61,497 nt of DNA from Acidobacteriota bacterium (GTDB lineage: Bacteria > Acidobacteriota > Terriglobia > Acidiferrales > UBA7541). Positions 16,286 to 25,659 of the stretch are shown here, in pieces. The notes beneath the pieces are model-generated. The model ran no database searches. It saw only the letters and a list, made by a program, of their open reading frames with translations, and had not been told where the DNA came from. Positions within the stretch are counted from its first letter, which is position 1; each line of letters starts with the position of its first letter. The DNA lies in assembly GCA_003223215.1 (NCBI GenBank), contig QHYH01000165.1:1-61497 (forward strand). The letters run 5' to 3'. The translations under genes and the position numbers were made by a program.

Positions 16286-18544
16286 ATGCTGAAACTTCTC
16301 GACGAACTGAACCGGGAACAACGCCAAGCTGTAGAAACACAGGAGGGCCCAGTATTGATTCTCGCTGGCGCGGGAACGGGCAAAACGCGGGCGATCACCT
16401 ATCGCATGGCCAACCTGATCGCCAAAGGCGTGCCTGCGGAATCGATTCTGGCGGTGACCTTCACCAACAAAGCTGCGGAGGAAATGCGCAACCGCGTCAC
16501 GGATTTGTTGCTGCGCGCCGGCGTCCCTCCTGGGCAGCCCTGGGTTTCCACGTTTCATTCGCTGTGCGCGCGGGTCCTGCGGCGCGAAGCAGCCGCAGCC
16601 GGGCTCCCGCGCGACTTCACCATTTACGACGACGACGACCAAGTTGCCGCGGTGAAGTTGGCCATGGCCAAGCTGCGGATCGACGCGGATGACCTGACTC
16701 CCCGCAACGTACTGAGCCGCATCAGTTATGCCAAGAATCATGGTCAAACACCCGAGCAAGTCCGTGCCGAAGCATTCAGCCACGAAGGGCGTGAGACGGC
16801 CGACATCTACAGCGCTTATGAAAAAGTGCTCCAGGACAGCAACGCAATGGACTTCGATGATCTGCTGTTGCGGTCCAGGCGGTTGTTGCGAGAGTCACCC
16901 GGCACCCGCGAGAAGTGGCAGGCACGCTTCCAATACCTCCACGTGGATGAGTATCAGGATACCAACCGCGTGCAGTACGACCTCATGCGGCTCCTCACGG
17001 GGCCGGGGCAAAATATTTGCGTGGTGGGTGATGAAGATCAGTCCATCTACGCCTGGCGGGGTGCCGACGTTTCGATCCTGCTGAGTTTCTCGCGTGACTT
17101 CCCCAAGGCCCGGGTCGTCAAGCTCGAACATAACTATCGTTCGACGCAAAACATTCTCGATGCGGCCGGCGCGGTAGTCGCCAACAATCCGGATCGCCTG
17201 GGGAAATCGCTGAAAGCGGAGAAAAGCGCCGGAGTCAATCTGAAATTCTTCGAGGGGCGGGATCCCCAAGCCGAAGCCGAGTATGTCGCCGGAGAGCTGG
17301 AGCGCATTCTCAAGGAAGACTCAGACCAAACCTGCGCCGTCGAGTATCGCACCAATGCGCAGTCCCGCGCTTTTGAAGAAGTTTTCCGCCGGCAGGGCCT
17401 CCGTTACAAGCTGGTGGGCGGATTCAGTTTTTACCACCGCGCCGAGGTAAAAGATGCGCTCGCGTATGTGCGTCTGGCCATGCATCCCGAAGACGATATT
17501 TCCCTGCTGCGCGTTCTGAACGTACCGCCGCGCGGCATCGGAAAAACCACCGTCGATGCGCTCCGGGAAGTCGCGCGAAATGACGGAACTCCCCTGTGGA
17601 GCGCCGTTGAGAAAACCGTTTCTGGCGGCGCGACCGCGCGTGCCGTTGCGCCGCTGCGAGCCTTCCTGGAACTCGTCCGCAAGCTAGCAGAAGCGCTTTC
17701 CACGAAAGAACCTGCCGAGTTCTTGCGCGTTGTTCTGGAAGAATCCGGATACATGGACATGCTGAAGGACCGCAATACTCCCGAAGATGTTGCGCGGAAG
17801 GAAAACCTGGAAGAGCTCACGCGCGCCGTGGCTGAGAGCATGGAATCCGGAGAGACGTTCGGGGGTTTCCTGGATGCCGCGTCACTGGTAAGCGATGCCG
17901 ATCAATACGACGGCAAGCCCGGCGTGACCCTGATCACACTGCACAGTACCAAGGGCCTCGAGTTCGATCATGTGTTTCTCACCGGTATGGAAGAAGGCAT
18001 CTGCCCGCACAGCCGGTCCATCAACGAAGACAAGGGAATCGAGGAGGAGCGCCGCCTCGTTTACGTAGGGATGACCCGGGCGCGAAAGTCGCTGACGCTC
18101 ACGCGGGCCGTGTACCGGCGCGTTTTTGGCAATGAGCAGCAGTTGCGCGCTTCCCAGCCCTCGCGTTTTCTTTCGGAAATCCCCGGCGAACTGGTGGAAA
18201 CGGCACGGGGCTCGTTGGCCGAGATCGGCGAAAAGCGCCGCTACGAACCCGATCCGGAATACTCCTATTCTCCCGAGGAATTCCTTCGCCGCGTTCGCCG
18301 CGAACAAAAACCTGCGGCGCCAGCGCGGCGGGCCACCGGCGCACCCTCATTGGGGCGCGCCGCCGCGAAACGCGGGGGTGCGGCCGACCCTATGCTTGGA
18401 CGACGGGTGCGGCATCCCAGTTACGGTGTCGGAACCATCGTGGCCGTCGAAGGCGACGATGAAGATCGGCGCGTTTCGGTAAGCTTTCCCGGACGGGGCA
18501 CCAAGAAATTCATCGAGCGCTACGCGCAGCTCGAACGGGCTTGA
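16286..18544 (+). CDS. pcrA: ATP-dependent DNA helicase, PcrA/UvrD type
   Basis: Superfamily 1A 3'-5' helicase acting in nucleotide excision repair, replication restart and recombinase removal. With the ATG at 16286 it has 752 residues. The motifs run in order: Q motif LNREQRQAV, Walker A GAGTGKT (28-34), VTFTNKAAEEM, the DEYQDTN Walker B (DExx), GDEDQSIYAWRGAD, NYRSTQNIL, HSTKGLEFDHVFL and YVGMTRARKSLTL. The last 50 residues (LGRRVRHPSYGVGTIV with SFPGRGTKKF) form the Tudor-like domain that binds RNA polymerase in PcrA/UvrD. An upstream in-frame reading to 16223 lacks a ribosome site. Confidence 0.96.
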   Translation: MLKLLDELNREQRQAVETQEGPVLILAGAGTGKTRAITYRMANLIAKGVPAESILAVTFTNKAAEEMRNRVTDLLLRAGVPPGQPWVSTFHSLCARVLRREAAAAGLPRDFTIYDDDDQVAAVKLAMAKLRIDADDLTPRNVLSRISYAKNHGQTPEQVRAEAFSHEGRETADIYSAYEKVLQDSNAMDFDDLLLRSRRLLRESPGTREKWQARFQYLHVDEYQDTNRVQYDLMRLLTGPGQNICVVGDEDQSIYAWRGADVSILLSFSRDFPKARVVKLEHNYRSTQNILDAAGAVVANNPDRLGKSLKAEKSAGVNLKFFEGRDPQAEAEYVAGELERILKEDSDQTCAVEYRTNAQSRAFEEVFRRQGLRYKLVGGFSFYHRAEVKDALAYVRLAMHPEDDISLLRVLNVPPRGIGKTTVDALREVARNDGTPLWSAVEKTVSGGATARAVAPLRAFLELVRKLAEALSTKEPAEFLRVVLEESGYMDMLKDRNTPEDVARKENLEELTRAVAESMESGETFGGFLDAASLVSDADQYDGKPGVTLITLHSTKGLEFDHVFLTGMEEGICPHSRSINEDKGIEEERRLVYVGMTRARKSLTLTRAVYRRVFGNEQQLRASQPSRFLSEIPGELVETARGSLAEIGEKRRYEPDPEYSYSPEEFLRRVRREQKPAAPARRATGAPSLGRAAAKRGGAADPMLGRRVRHPSYGVGTIVAVEGDDEDRRVSVSFPGRGTKKFIERYAQLERA

Positions 18545-18682
18545 ACGGCACAACTCGAAAGATCCGCGGCAGGTTGCGTGCCAGGGCATCTCGGGGTACA
18601 TTGAGGTCGTTTCTACTCCTGAGTGCAGCATCGGGGTGACTTGACTCCGCCGGCTTTAGTAGGGCGCGATCGGAGAAGATGG

Positions 18683-20191
18683 GTGGCCTTACAACTGTTC
18701 CGCTGCAAAGATATTGACCAACTGATTTCCGATTCCGAACATCCCGAAAAACGCCTTAAAAAAACGCTCGGTTGGATCACGCTGACTGCTCTTGGCATCG
18801 GCGCCATCATCGGGACGGGCATTTTCGTGCTCACGGGCACCGCCGCAGCCGGGGAAGAAGTGCAGTATCCCTCGATTTTGAAAGCCCCCGTTCTAGATGT
18901 GCTCTTCCACGGCGCGCATGCGACGGGAATCAGCGGGCGCCCCGGCGCGGGTCCGGCGATTGCTCTTTCGTTTTTTCTTGTCGCGGTTGTCTGCGGATTT
19001 GCAGGCCTGTGTTACGCAGAACTGGCCTCCATGATTCCCATTGCCGGCAGCGCCTATACCTACACGTATGCGACGCTCGGCGAACTGGTCGCCTGGATTA
19101 TCGGTTGGGACTTGATTCTTGAATACGCCGTCTCCAACATGGCCGTCGCCGTCGGCTTCTCCGCCTACATTGATAGTCTGCTCGAAACCTTTGGTGTTCA
19201 CCTGCCTGTGGCGTTAAGCACTCCTGCGTATTCACCCGCAACTGGCTGGGCTCTTCATTTCAACCTGGTCGGGTTGCTGATTGTCATGCTGCTGACGGTC
19301 TTGCTTGTTTTGGGGATTCGTGAATCCGCCGGCGCGAACAGCATCATGGTCGCCATTAAGCTTGTGGCCATCTTTCTTTTCATTGTGTTCGCGTCGAGAT
19401 ACATCAAGCCGATGAACTGGCACCCGTTCATGCCGAACGGCTGGCAAGGCGTGCTGACCGGCGGTGCCATCGTTTTCTTCAGCTACATCGGATTCGATTC
19501 GGTGTCGACGGCGGCAGAGGAATGCAAGGATCCGAAGCGCGATCTTCCGCTCGGAATCCTGGCCTCTCTTTTTGTATGCGCTACGCTCTATGTCGGCGTT
19601 GCCGTCGTTTTGACAGGCATTCAGCCGTTTCAGATCTTCAAAGGGGATGCCGCGTCGGTAGCCACAGCGCTGCGCAATATCGGCCTGGACCGGCTGCAAC
19701 AATGGGTGACCATCGGCGCGCTGATGGGCATGATCTCTTCCCTGCTGGTCTATCAACTCGGGCAAGCGCGCGTGTGGTTTGCGATGTCGCGCGACGGTCT
19801 TCTCCCAGGCGCTTTCTCCAAAGTGCACAAGCGGTTCCGTACGCCGCACGTCGCCACCTGGGTCGCGGGAATTTTTGTCGGAATCCCTGCCGGGATTTTT
19901 GATATCGGGACGCTCGCCGACCTGTCCAACATCGGGACTTTGTTTGCTTTCCTGCTGGTGGCCATCGCCGTGCTAATTCTCAGAAAATCCCAGCCTGATC
20001 GCCCCCGCGGGTTTCGCGTGCCCTTGGTGCCTTTCATCCCGATCCTCGCGATCCTCACCTGCCTCTTGCTCATGGCCAGCCTGACGCTGGAGAATTGGAT
20101 TCGCTTTTTCGTGTGGCTGGCAATCGGACTGGTCATCTACTTCCTTTATAGCCGCAAACGGAGCACGCTGGCGCTGCCCACGCCGCCATAG
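18683..20191 (+). CDS. APC-superfamily amino acid permease (cationic amino acid transporter-like)
   Basis: Inner-membrane proton/amino acid symporter with 12 or more hydrophobic segments. The first helix holds the hallmark unwound segment IGAIIGTGIFVLTG. The next helices show GFAGLCYAELASMIP and GSAYTYTYATLGE, both characteristic of the CAT/YfnA branch that carries basic or neutral amino acids. I choose GTG 18683, which has GGAGAAG just upstream and yields the usual VALQLFRCKDIDQLI start (502 residues). A loop of about 35 residues rich in Gly and Ala after helix 1 is typical of this branch. Substrate cannot be deduced. Confidence 0.9.
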   Translation: MALQLFRCKDIDQLISDSEHPEKRLKKTLGWITLTALGIGAIIGTGIFVLTGTAAAGEEVQYPSILKAPVLDVLFHGAHATGISGRPGAGPAIALSFFLVAVVCGFAGLCYAELASMIPIAGSAYTYTYATLGELVAWIIGWDLILEYAVSNMAVAVGFSAYIDSLLETFGVHLPVALSTPAYSPATGWALHFNLVGLLIVMLLTVLLVLGIRESAGANSIMVAIKLVAIFLFIVFASRYIKPMNWHPFMPNGWQGVLTGGAIVFFSYIGFDSVSTAAEECKDPKRDLPLGILASLFVCATLYVGVAVVLTGIQPFQIFKGDAASVATALRNIGLDRLQQWVTIGALMGMISSLLVYQLGQARVWFAMSRDGLLPGAFSKVHKRFRTPHVATWVAGIFVGIPAGIFDIGTLADLSNIGTLFAFLLVAIAVLILRKSQPDRPRGFRVPLVPFIPILAILTCLLLMASLTLENWIRFFVWLAIGLVIYFLYSRKRSTLALPTPP

Positions 20192-20203
20192 GGAAGCCCG
20201 GAG

Positions 20204-21061
20204 ATGGACTGGAAACTAGCCAAAAATTTCAGGATGCGTCCAATCGCGCTGATCGCCGCCGTGACAGCATTTGCAGTGTTTCCCGGCTCGGCTATGGCTT
20301 GGGGCAGGAATGCTCACCGACTCATCGTCAATAAAGCAGTGGATACGCTGCCTGCCGACATCCGCCCCTTTTTCGAGGCCAATCGCGGCTTTCTGATGCA
20401 GCACGTAACCGACCCGCTGGATGCTCTCGCGAAAAACCCTTCCGAGCGGCGCAACAACTTCATCGCCCTGGACAAGTATGGACGCTTTCCTTTCTTGGCC
20501 CTGCCCCGCAGCTACAAGTCGGCGGTAACCAAGTTTAGCAAAATCAAGCTGGACGCGAACGGCCTCCTGCCGTGGCAAATCGGCGTTTACAGTGAAAAAC
20601 TTACAGAAGCATTTAGAGCGGGAAAATGGGAAGATGCCAAACTCGATGCGGCCCTTCTCGCGCACTACGTCGCGCAGGCGCACGATCCCTTCAGCACCAC
20701 CGATAATTTCGATGGCCATCTGAGCGGCCAAGCGGGAATCAACGACCGTTTCGGCAGCACGTTGACAGACCGCTATTCCTCGTTTTTCCCCATGCGCCCC
20801 AACGATGCGTCCTTTATCAACGATCCCACCGACCATGCGTTTGACGCCTGCCTGAGCGCCCATCGCTGGCTCGAATCCATTCTCTTGGCCGACCGCAACG
20901 CGCTTCGCGGAGAGAATTCCTATACGGACGAATACTACGATCGTTTTTATAACGAGGCAGGCGCCATTTTGATCCGCCAGCTGTCGGATGCGGCGACCGA
21001 CATCGGTTCCTTTTGGCTCACCGCATGGGCCAACGCGGGCGGACCGGCGCTGCCGCATTGA
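20204..21061 (+). CDS. Secreted zinc-dependent nuclease/phospholipase C-like protein (S1/P1 fold)
   Basis: Predicted exported enzyme of 285 residues. The signal peptide ends FPGSAMA, which leaves a mature N-terminus starting WGRNAH. In S1/P1 nucleases and zinc phospholipases C the free N-terminal Trp1 and His6 are zinc ligands, and both match here. A second metal-binding stretch, LLAHYVAQAHDPFSTTDN, contains the paired histidines typical of the helix-rich fold. Aromatic and Asp/His-rich segments follow. Choice between nuclease and phosphatidylcholine-type lipase is not possible by eye. AGGGAAG lies 7 nt before the ATG. It is 12 nt after the permease gene. Confidence 0.75.
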   Translation: MDWKLAKNFRMRPIALIAAVTAFAVFPGSAMAWGRNAHRLIVNKAVDTLPADIRPFFEANRGFLMQHVTDPLDALAKNPSERRNNFIALDKYGRFPFLALPRSYKSAVTKFSKIKLDANGLLPWQIGVYSEKLTEAFRAGKWEDAKLDAALLAHYVAQAHDPFSTTDNFDGHLSGQAGINDRFGSTLTDRYSSFFPMRPNDASFINDPTDHAFDACLSAHRWLESILLADRNALRGENSYTDEYYDRFYNEAGAILIRQLSDAATDIGSFWLTAWANAGGPALPH

Positions 21062-21069
21062 TTTTGAGG

Positions 21070-22068
21070 ATGAAACCACCAAGCCTCTCTCCGCAAATCG
21101 ACTCCCTCCCTAAAGCTGAGCTTCATTTGCACCTGGAAGGCTCCATCCAGCCAGCCACGGTGCGCACGCTCATGGCTCGTCACGGCGTCAAGGCATCCGA
21201 GCAGGAAGTCCTCGAGCGGTACGCCTTTCACGATTTCCCCGGTTTTCTCGAAACCTTCAAATGGGTGACCTCGTTTTTGCGTGAGCCGCAGGACTACGCC
21301 CTCGTTGGGAGCGATCTCGCAGAGCGCCTGCTCGAGCAAAACGTGGTTTATGTGGAAGCCACGTTGTCGGTTGGCGTCATGCTTTTGAGAAAGCAGCAAG
21401 CGGAGGCAAATTTTGCGGCTTTGCTTCATTCGACCGAGCCATTCGAGCGCCGCGGTCTTCGTTTTCGGTGGGTGTTTGACGCGGTTCGGCAATTCGGCGC
21501 CGCTGCTGCGATGGCCGTGGTGGAAACCGCCAAGACCTGTAAATCCAAGACCATCGTCGCCTTCGGCATCGGCGGAGACGAGTTGCAAGTGGAGACCGCG
21601 GCGTTTCGAGGAGTGTACGAACGGGCCGCAGAACTTGGCTTGCATCGCCTGATTCATGCCGGCGAGGTAGGTGGCCCGGAGAGAATTCGCGAAGCCATTC
21701 GGCTACTGGAAGTCGAACGCATCGGACACGGCATCGCGGCCATCAAGGATCCGCTGCTCATGGATCTCCTCGCGGAACGCAAAATCCCCTTGGAGATCTG
21801 CCCGCAAAGCAACGTCCGAACGGGCGCCCTGGCTCGCCAATTTTCTCGTGAGCATGCCAGAATCGGCGATCATCCCCTGCCAGCCTTGTTCCGTCACGGA
21901 ATACCGGTAGTCCTGTCGACCGACGATCCGGCGTTATTTCATACCACCTTGCGTGACGAATACGACGCTGCCAAGCAAATGGGCTTGCAGGACAGTGAGC
22001 TCGAGCAAATCTGCGAAATGGGCTTCCAATACGCATTTGACCCCGCTTCCAAAAGTCGCGCGACATGA
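21070..22068 (+). CDS. add: Adenosine deaminase-family amidohydrolase
   Basis: Zinc-dependent TIM-barrel deaminase of 332 residues. HLHLEGS holds the first two metal His residues, HAGEVGGPERIREA the third His and the proton-shuttling Glu, RIGHGIAAIKDPLL the next active-site His, and STDDPALFHTTL the Asp pair that completes the zinc site. TGAGGA just before ATG 21070 supports that start over an upstream frame inside the previous gene. Family members act on adenosine, adenine or 6-aminodeoxyfutalosine (menaquinone pathway). The sequence alone does not decide, so the symbol is only a family label. Confidence 0.88.
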   Translation: MKPPSLSPQIDSLPKAELHLHLEGSIQPATVRTLMARHGVKASEQEVLERYAFHDFPGFLETFKWVTSFLREPQDYALVGSDLAERLLEQNVVYVEATLSVGVMLLRKQQAEANFAALLHSTEPFERRGLRFRWVFDAVRQFGAAAAMAVVETAKTCKSKTIVAFGIGGDELQVETAAFRGVYERAAELGLHRLIHAGEVGGPERIREAIRLLEVERIGHGIAAIKDPLLMDLLAERKIPLEICPQSNVRTGALARQFSREHARIGDHPLPALFRHGIPVVLSTDDPALFHTTLRDEYDAAKQMGLQDSELEQICEMGFQYAFDPASKSRAT

Positions 22069-22098
22069 TGCCGCACGCGGCAATGTTATACTGACGGC

Positions 22099-22341
22099 AT
22101 GAAAGCACACGTGTGGGTAATGCCAAAACGCACGGTCCTTGATCCCCAGGGACAAACGATCCATCATGCCCTGTCGGGGCTCGGGTACGCGGCGGTGAAA
22201 GATGTGCGCCAGGGAAAATTCTTCGTCTTGAATCTCGATGGCTGGAACCGTGAGGAAGCGCAAAAGCAGTTGGAACGAATTTCCAAGGAAGTGCTGACCA
22301 ATCCAGTTATCGAGGAATACCGTTTTGAGATCGTAGACTGA
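22099..22341 (+). CDS. purS: Phosphoribosylformylglycinamidine synthase subunit PurS
   Basis: Small bridging subunit of the PurSQL complex, which makes FGAM in purine synthesis and helps pass ammonia from PurQ to PurL. The 80-residue length and the pattern KAHVWVMPKRTVLDPQGQTI, then ALSGLGYAAVKDVRQGKFF and a C-terminal NPVIEEYRFEI match the family. purQ and purL are not next to it; glmS follows. Because PurS works only with PurQ and small PurL, those genes should exist elsewhere in the genome. Confidence 0.93.
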   Translation: MKAHVWVMPKRTVLDPQGQTIHHALSGLGYAAVKDVRQGKFFVLNLDGWNREEAQKQLERISKEVLTNPVIEEYRFEIVD

Positions 22342-22424
22342 GGCGATGGCAATGCCGCATCACGCAAGACGTTCCCTGCCGTCAGGTTCGCGTTGAGAAA
22401 CTCTCTGTGAGGTGAGTCCCGCCG

Positions 22425-23981
22425 ATGTGCGGAATTCTCGGGTATATTGGGCCCAAAAAAGTCGTGCCCGTGGTCATCGAGGGCCTTCGCAAACTCGAGT
22501 ATCGCGGTTACGACTCCGCGGGCATCGCGGTCGTGAACGGTACGGGCAAACTGGAGATCCGCCGAGCCTCGGGAAAGCTTCGCAACCTCGAAGAAGCCAT
22601 CGCCAAGTCGCCCCTCGAAGGGACCTACGGCATCGGCCACACCCGCTGGGCCACCCATGGCCGCCCGACGGAAGAAAACGCTCACCCCCATCGCGACTGT
22701 ACCGGACAAATCGTCGTGGTGCACAACGGAATCATCGAAAACTATCTTGAACTGAAGGAAAAGCTCGAGAAGGAAGGCCACAAGTTCGCCACGGAAACAG
22801 ACACGGAAATTGTGGCGCACCTCGTTGAGAAGAATTCGCAAGGCGGCGTTCCGCTCGAAGAAGCGGTTCGCTTGTCCCTGAAGGACCTACGCGGCATTTA
22901 TGCCCTGGTTTTTCTCTCCGCGAAAGACCCTCAGAAAATTGTCGCCGCCCGCCTTGGCCCACCCTCCGTCGTCGGACTGGGTGACGGCGAATATTTCGTT
23001 GCCAGCGACATCCCCGCGCTGCTGGAACACACGCGCGAGATCTTTTTCCTCGCCGATGGCGACATCGCGGTTCTGACCAAGCAGGGCGTCCGCGTCATGG
23101 ATCACGATGGACGTCCGGTGGAGCGCCCCGCGCAACATGTCGCCTGGGACCCCATCATGGCGGAAAAGAACGGCTACAAGCATTTCATGCAAAAGGAGAT
23201 TTTCGAGCAGCCCCGCGCCGTGAGGGACACGCTTCTCGGCCGCATCTCTCAGGACACGGGTAGAGTCTTTCTCGATGAAATGCAGCTCACCGAAAAACAG
23301 TTCCGCGAATTCGCGCAAGTGCGCATCGTTGCCTGCGGAACGAGTTGGCACGCAGGGCTGGCCGGAAAATTCATGATCGAGCGCCTCGCGCGCCTTCCCG
23401 TTGAAGTGGACTACGGCAGCGAATTCCGCTATCGCGATCCCATCATCGATTGCCAGACCTTGACCGTCTGCATCAGCCAGTCGGGAGAAACGGCGGACAC
23501 GCTGGCCGCCCAGCGCGAAGCAAAACTCAAGGGATCACCGACCGTGGCGATTTGCAATGTCATCGGTTCGATGATCACGCGCGAAGCGAGCGGCACGATT
23601 CCCACGCACGCCGGCCCGGAAATCGGCGTCGCTTCCACGAAAGCATTTAGCTCGCAACTCGCTGCGCTGCTGCTCCTCGCTTCGTATCTCGGGCAGGTTC
23701 GCGGAAGAATGAGTGACGCCGGAGCCAGGAACCTGATGCAGGAATTCATGCGCCTTCCGCACAAGATGGAAATGGCCCTCGAAGCGGATGCCTCCGGCTT
23801 CTACGAAAATCTCGCGCGCCTATTTTTCCGCAATACGGACTTTCTCTATTTGGGCCGGGGCATTCATTATCCCATTGCTCTCGAAGGCGCGCTGAAGCTG
23901 AAGGAAATCTCTTATATTCACGCCGAAGGTTATCCCGCCGGGGAAATGAAGCACGGCCCGAATGCGCTCGACCCGCGATGA
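22425..23981 (+). CDS. glmS: Glutamine--fructose-6-phosphate aminotransferase, main part (truncated by frame break)
   Basis: Makes glucosamine-6-phosphate, the entry to peptidoglycan and LPS amino sugars. The N-terminal glutaminase domain begins MCGILGYIG, with Cys2 as the nucleophile, and has TRWATHG and HNGIIENY. The two SIS isomerase domains show [12 protein letters not shown] and SQSGETADT, then STKAFSSQ. After [16 protein letters not shown] the frame ends in DPR-stop, about 100 residues short of the family end. The missing C-terminus is encoded in another frame from 23970. A deletion of about 32 nt at 23969/23970 explains both the shift and the lost IDxxLPVVxL-type segment. As glmS is normally essential, this may be an assembly error or a spare copy. 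Confidence 0.9.
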   Translation: MCGILGYIGPKKVVPVVIEGLRKLEYRGYDSAGIAVVNGTGKLEIRRASGKLRNLEEAIAKSPLEGTYGIGHTRWATHGRPTEENAHPHRDCTGQIVVVHNGIIENYLELKEKLEKEGHKFATETDTEIVAHLVEKNSQGGVPLEEAVRLSLKDLRGIYALVFLSAKDPQKIVAARLGPPSVVGLGDGEYFVASDIPALLEHTREIFFLADGDIAVLTKQGVRVMDHDGRPVERPAQHVAWDPIMAEKNGYKHFMQKEIFEQPRAVRDTLLGRISQDTGRVFLDEMQLTEKQFREFAQVRIVACGTSWHAGLAGKFMIERLARLPVEVDYGSEFRYRDPIIDCQTLTVCISQSGETADTLAAQREAKLKGSPTVAICNVIGSMITREASGTIPTHAGPEIGVASTKAFSSQLAALLLLASYLGQVRGRMSDAGARNLMQEFMRLPHKMEMALEADASGFYENLARLFFRNTDFLYLGRGIHYPIALEGALKLKEISYIHAEGYPAGEMKHGPNALDPR

Positions 23982-24258
23982 GTCGGACCCGGGAGCCATG
24001 ACCCGCTATGAAAAGAGCGTATCCAACATCAAGGAAGTCAAAGCGCGCGACGGCATCGTCATCTCTGTCGTTACCAGCGACGACCAACTTGCGCGCCAAG
24101 CTTCCGACCACATCATCGAGCTCCCGCCGGCTCCGGAGTTGCTCGCGCCCCTGCTCGAAATCATCCCTCTACAGTTGCTCGCCTATCACATTGCCGTGCG
24201 CCGCGGTTGCGATGTCGACCAGCCGCGCAATCTCGCGAAATCTGTCACCGTCGAGTAA
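23970..24258 (+). pseudogene. glmS: C-terminal remainder of glmS in a shifted frame
   Basis: The +1-shifted frame relative to the main glmS part reads [20 protein letters not shown], then EVKARDG, and finishes with the invariant GlmS C-terminus ([30 protein letters not shown]). The last ten residues form the C-tail loop over the active site and the ammonia channel. This frame has a stray ATG at 23962 but no ribosome site, so it is unlikely to be translated alone. It should be read as the tail of the broken gene. Confidence 0.85.
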
Positions 24259-24288
24259 TCGACGTTGGTTTCGGCTAAAATTAAGTCT

Positions 24289-25596
24289 ATGCTTCGTCTT
24301 GGAGCGAATTCCGCATCTCTGTTGCTGCTTTTTTTCGGGGCGGCCGGCCCGATACCGGCGCAAACACCCGGGCCGGCAACCGCACCGCTACGCGAAGTTC
24401 GCGTGGAGGGGCAAAAACATCTCTCCGAAGCACAGCTGGTGGCGTTGACCGGCCTCGCGGTTGGCTCCGAGGTGGGGCGCTCCGATCTGCAAGCTGCCGC
24501 CGACAAACTCTCAAAAACCGGTCTTTTCGACAAGGTCAGCTACAACTTCGAGACCCGCACGGGAGTCATTGTCACTTACCACGTCGAAGAATCTCCGCGA
24601 ATCCCCGCTTATTTTGACAATATTCCCTGGTTTGCGGACTCCGAGGTTTCTGACGCGATTCGCAGGAAACTTCCCTACTTCGACGGCACTCTGCCCCAGG
24701 GAGGAGACGCCGTCGAGCAAGCGGCAGAGGCGATCAAAGACCTGATCACCTCGCATGGCTTCGAGGTAACCCTGGAGCATCAGGTCACCGGCAATCCGAT
24801 CAGGGACGGTAGCGTGCAGCTGTTTAAGGTGGAAGGCCCGGCGCTACACATCGAAAAACTGGAGTTTAGCGACCCTTCCCTTTTGGCCTCGAAAGCCGTT
24901 CAACAGCATCTCAGCGAAATCGTTGGCAAACCCTATTCGAGAATGACGATAGATTTGTTTCTCACGGAAGCGATCCGGCCGGTTTATCTGCGCAAAGGCT
25001 GCTTGCATCCGAAGCTGGGACCGCCGGAGATACGCTTGACCGGCAACCCCAATCAGAAATTGCCGCAACAGGTTCCGGTATTTGTCCCCGTCGATCCCGG
25101 CCCGGTTTACCACTGGAAAGAAGCCCATTGGGCCGGAAATGTCACGGTTTCGGAGTTCACTCTTAACGGCGACGTGGGGTTGAAGCCTTCAGATGTCGCC
25201 GATGGCATGCAAATCGAAGCGGGGTGGGACCGCGTACGCGAAGAATTTGGCCGTCACGGCTACCTCGACGCGAAGGTCGACCCGGTTCCCTCCTTTGACG
25301 AATCGGCGCACACGGTTTCTTATTCCGTCACCATTCACGAAGGCCCGCAGTATCGGTTCGGCAAAATGGTGCTGACCGGCCTCTCGCCGGCCGCTGAAAA
25401 AAAGCTGCATGCCGCGTGGCCCATCCCTCAAGGTGAGATCTTCGACAAGACGAAATACGAAGAGGTTTTGACGAAATTGCAATTGCATCAGGAACAGATC
25501 TTCGGCGAGCTGCCGCTCCACTATGAAAGCGTTGGCCACTGGCTCGAACCCGATTCGAGCACCGCTACGGTCGACGTGCTTTTGGACTTCAAGTGA
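24289..25596 (+). CDS. Exported POTRA-domain protein without a beta-barrel
   Basis: A 435-residue secreted protein (signal NSASLLLLFFGAAGPIPAQ). At least three POTRA-like modules are visible by their beta-alpha-alpha-beta-beta pattern: REVRVEGQKHLSEAQLVAL near the start, LHIEKLEFSDPSLLASKAV in the middle, and YRFGKMVLTGLSPAAEKKL near the end, each followed by a segment of the F(D/S)xxxYxxVxxKL type. This is the periplasmic half of BamA/TamA/FhaC proteins, but the sequence stops after DVLLDFK with no C-terminal barrel. It may be a soluble outer-membrane assembly partner; that role is inferred. Confidence 0.78.
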   Translation: MLRLGANSASLLLLFFGAAGPIPAQTPGPATAPLREVRVEGQKHLSEAQLVALTGLAVGSEVGRSDLQAAADKLSKTGLFDKVSYNFETRTGVIVTYHVEESPRIPAYFDNIPWFADSEVSDAIRRKLPYFDGTLPQGGDAVEQAAEAIKDLITSHGFEVTLEHQVTGNPIRDGSVQLFKVEGPALHIEKLEFSDPSLLASKAVQQHLSEIVGKPYSRMTIDLFLTEAIRPVYLRKGCLHPKLGPPEIRLTGNPNQKLPQQVPVFVPVDPGPVYHWKEAHWAGNVTVSEFTLNGDVGLKPSDVADGMQIEAGWDRVREEFGRHGYLDAKVDPVPSFDESAHTVSYSVTIHEGPQYRFGKMVLTGLSPAAEKKLHAAWPIPQGEIFDKTKYEEVLTKLQLHQEQIFGELPLHYESVGHWLEPDSSTATVDVLLDFK

Positions 25597-25659
25597 TTCC
25601 GCCGCCCTCCGGATCACTTTGTGGCGAAAAACGCACTCTGCGATATACTCACCCTTGAT

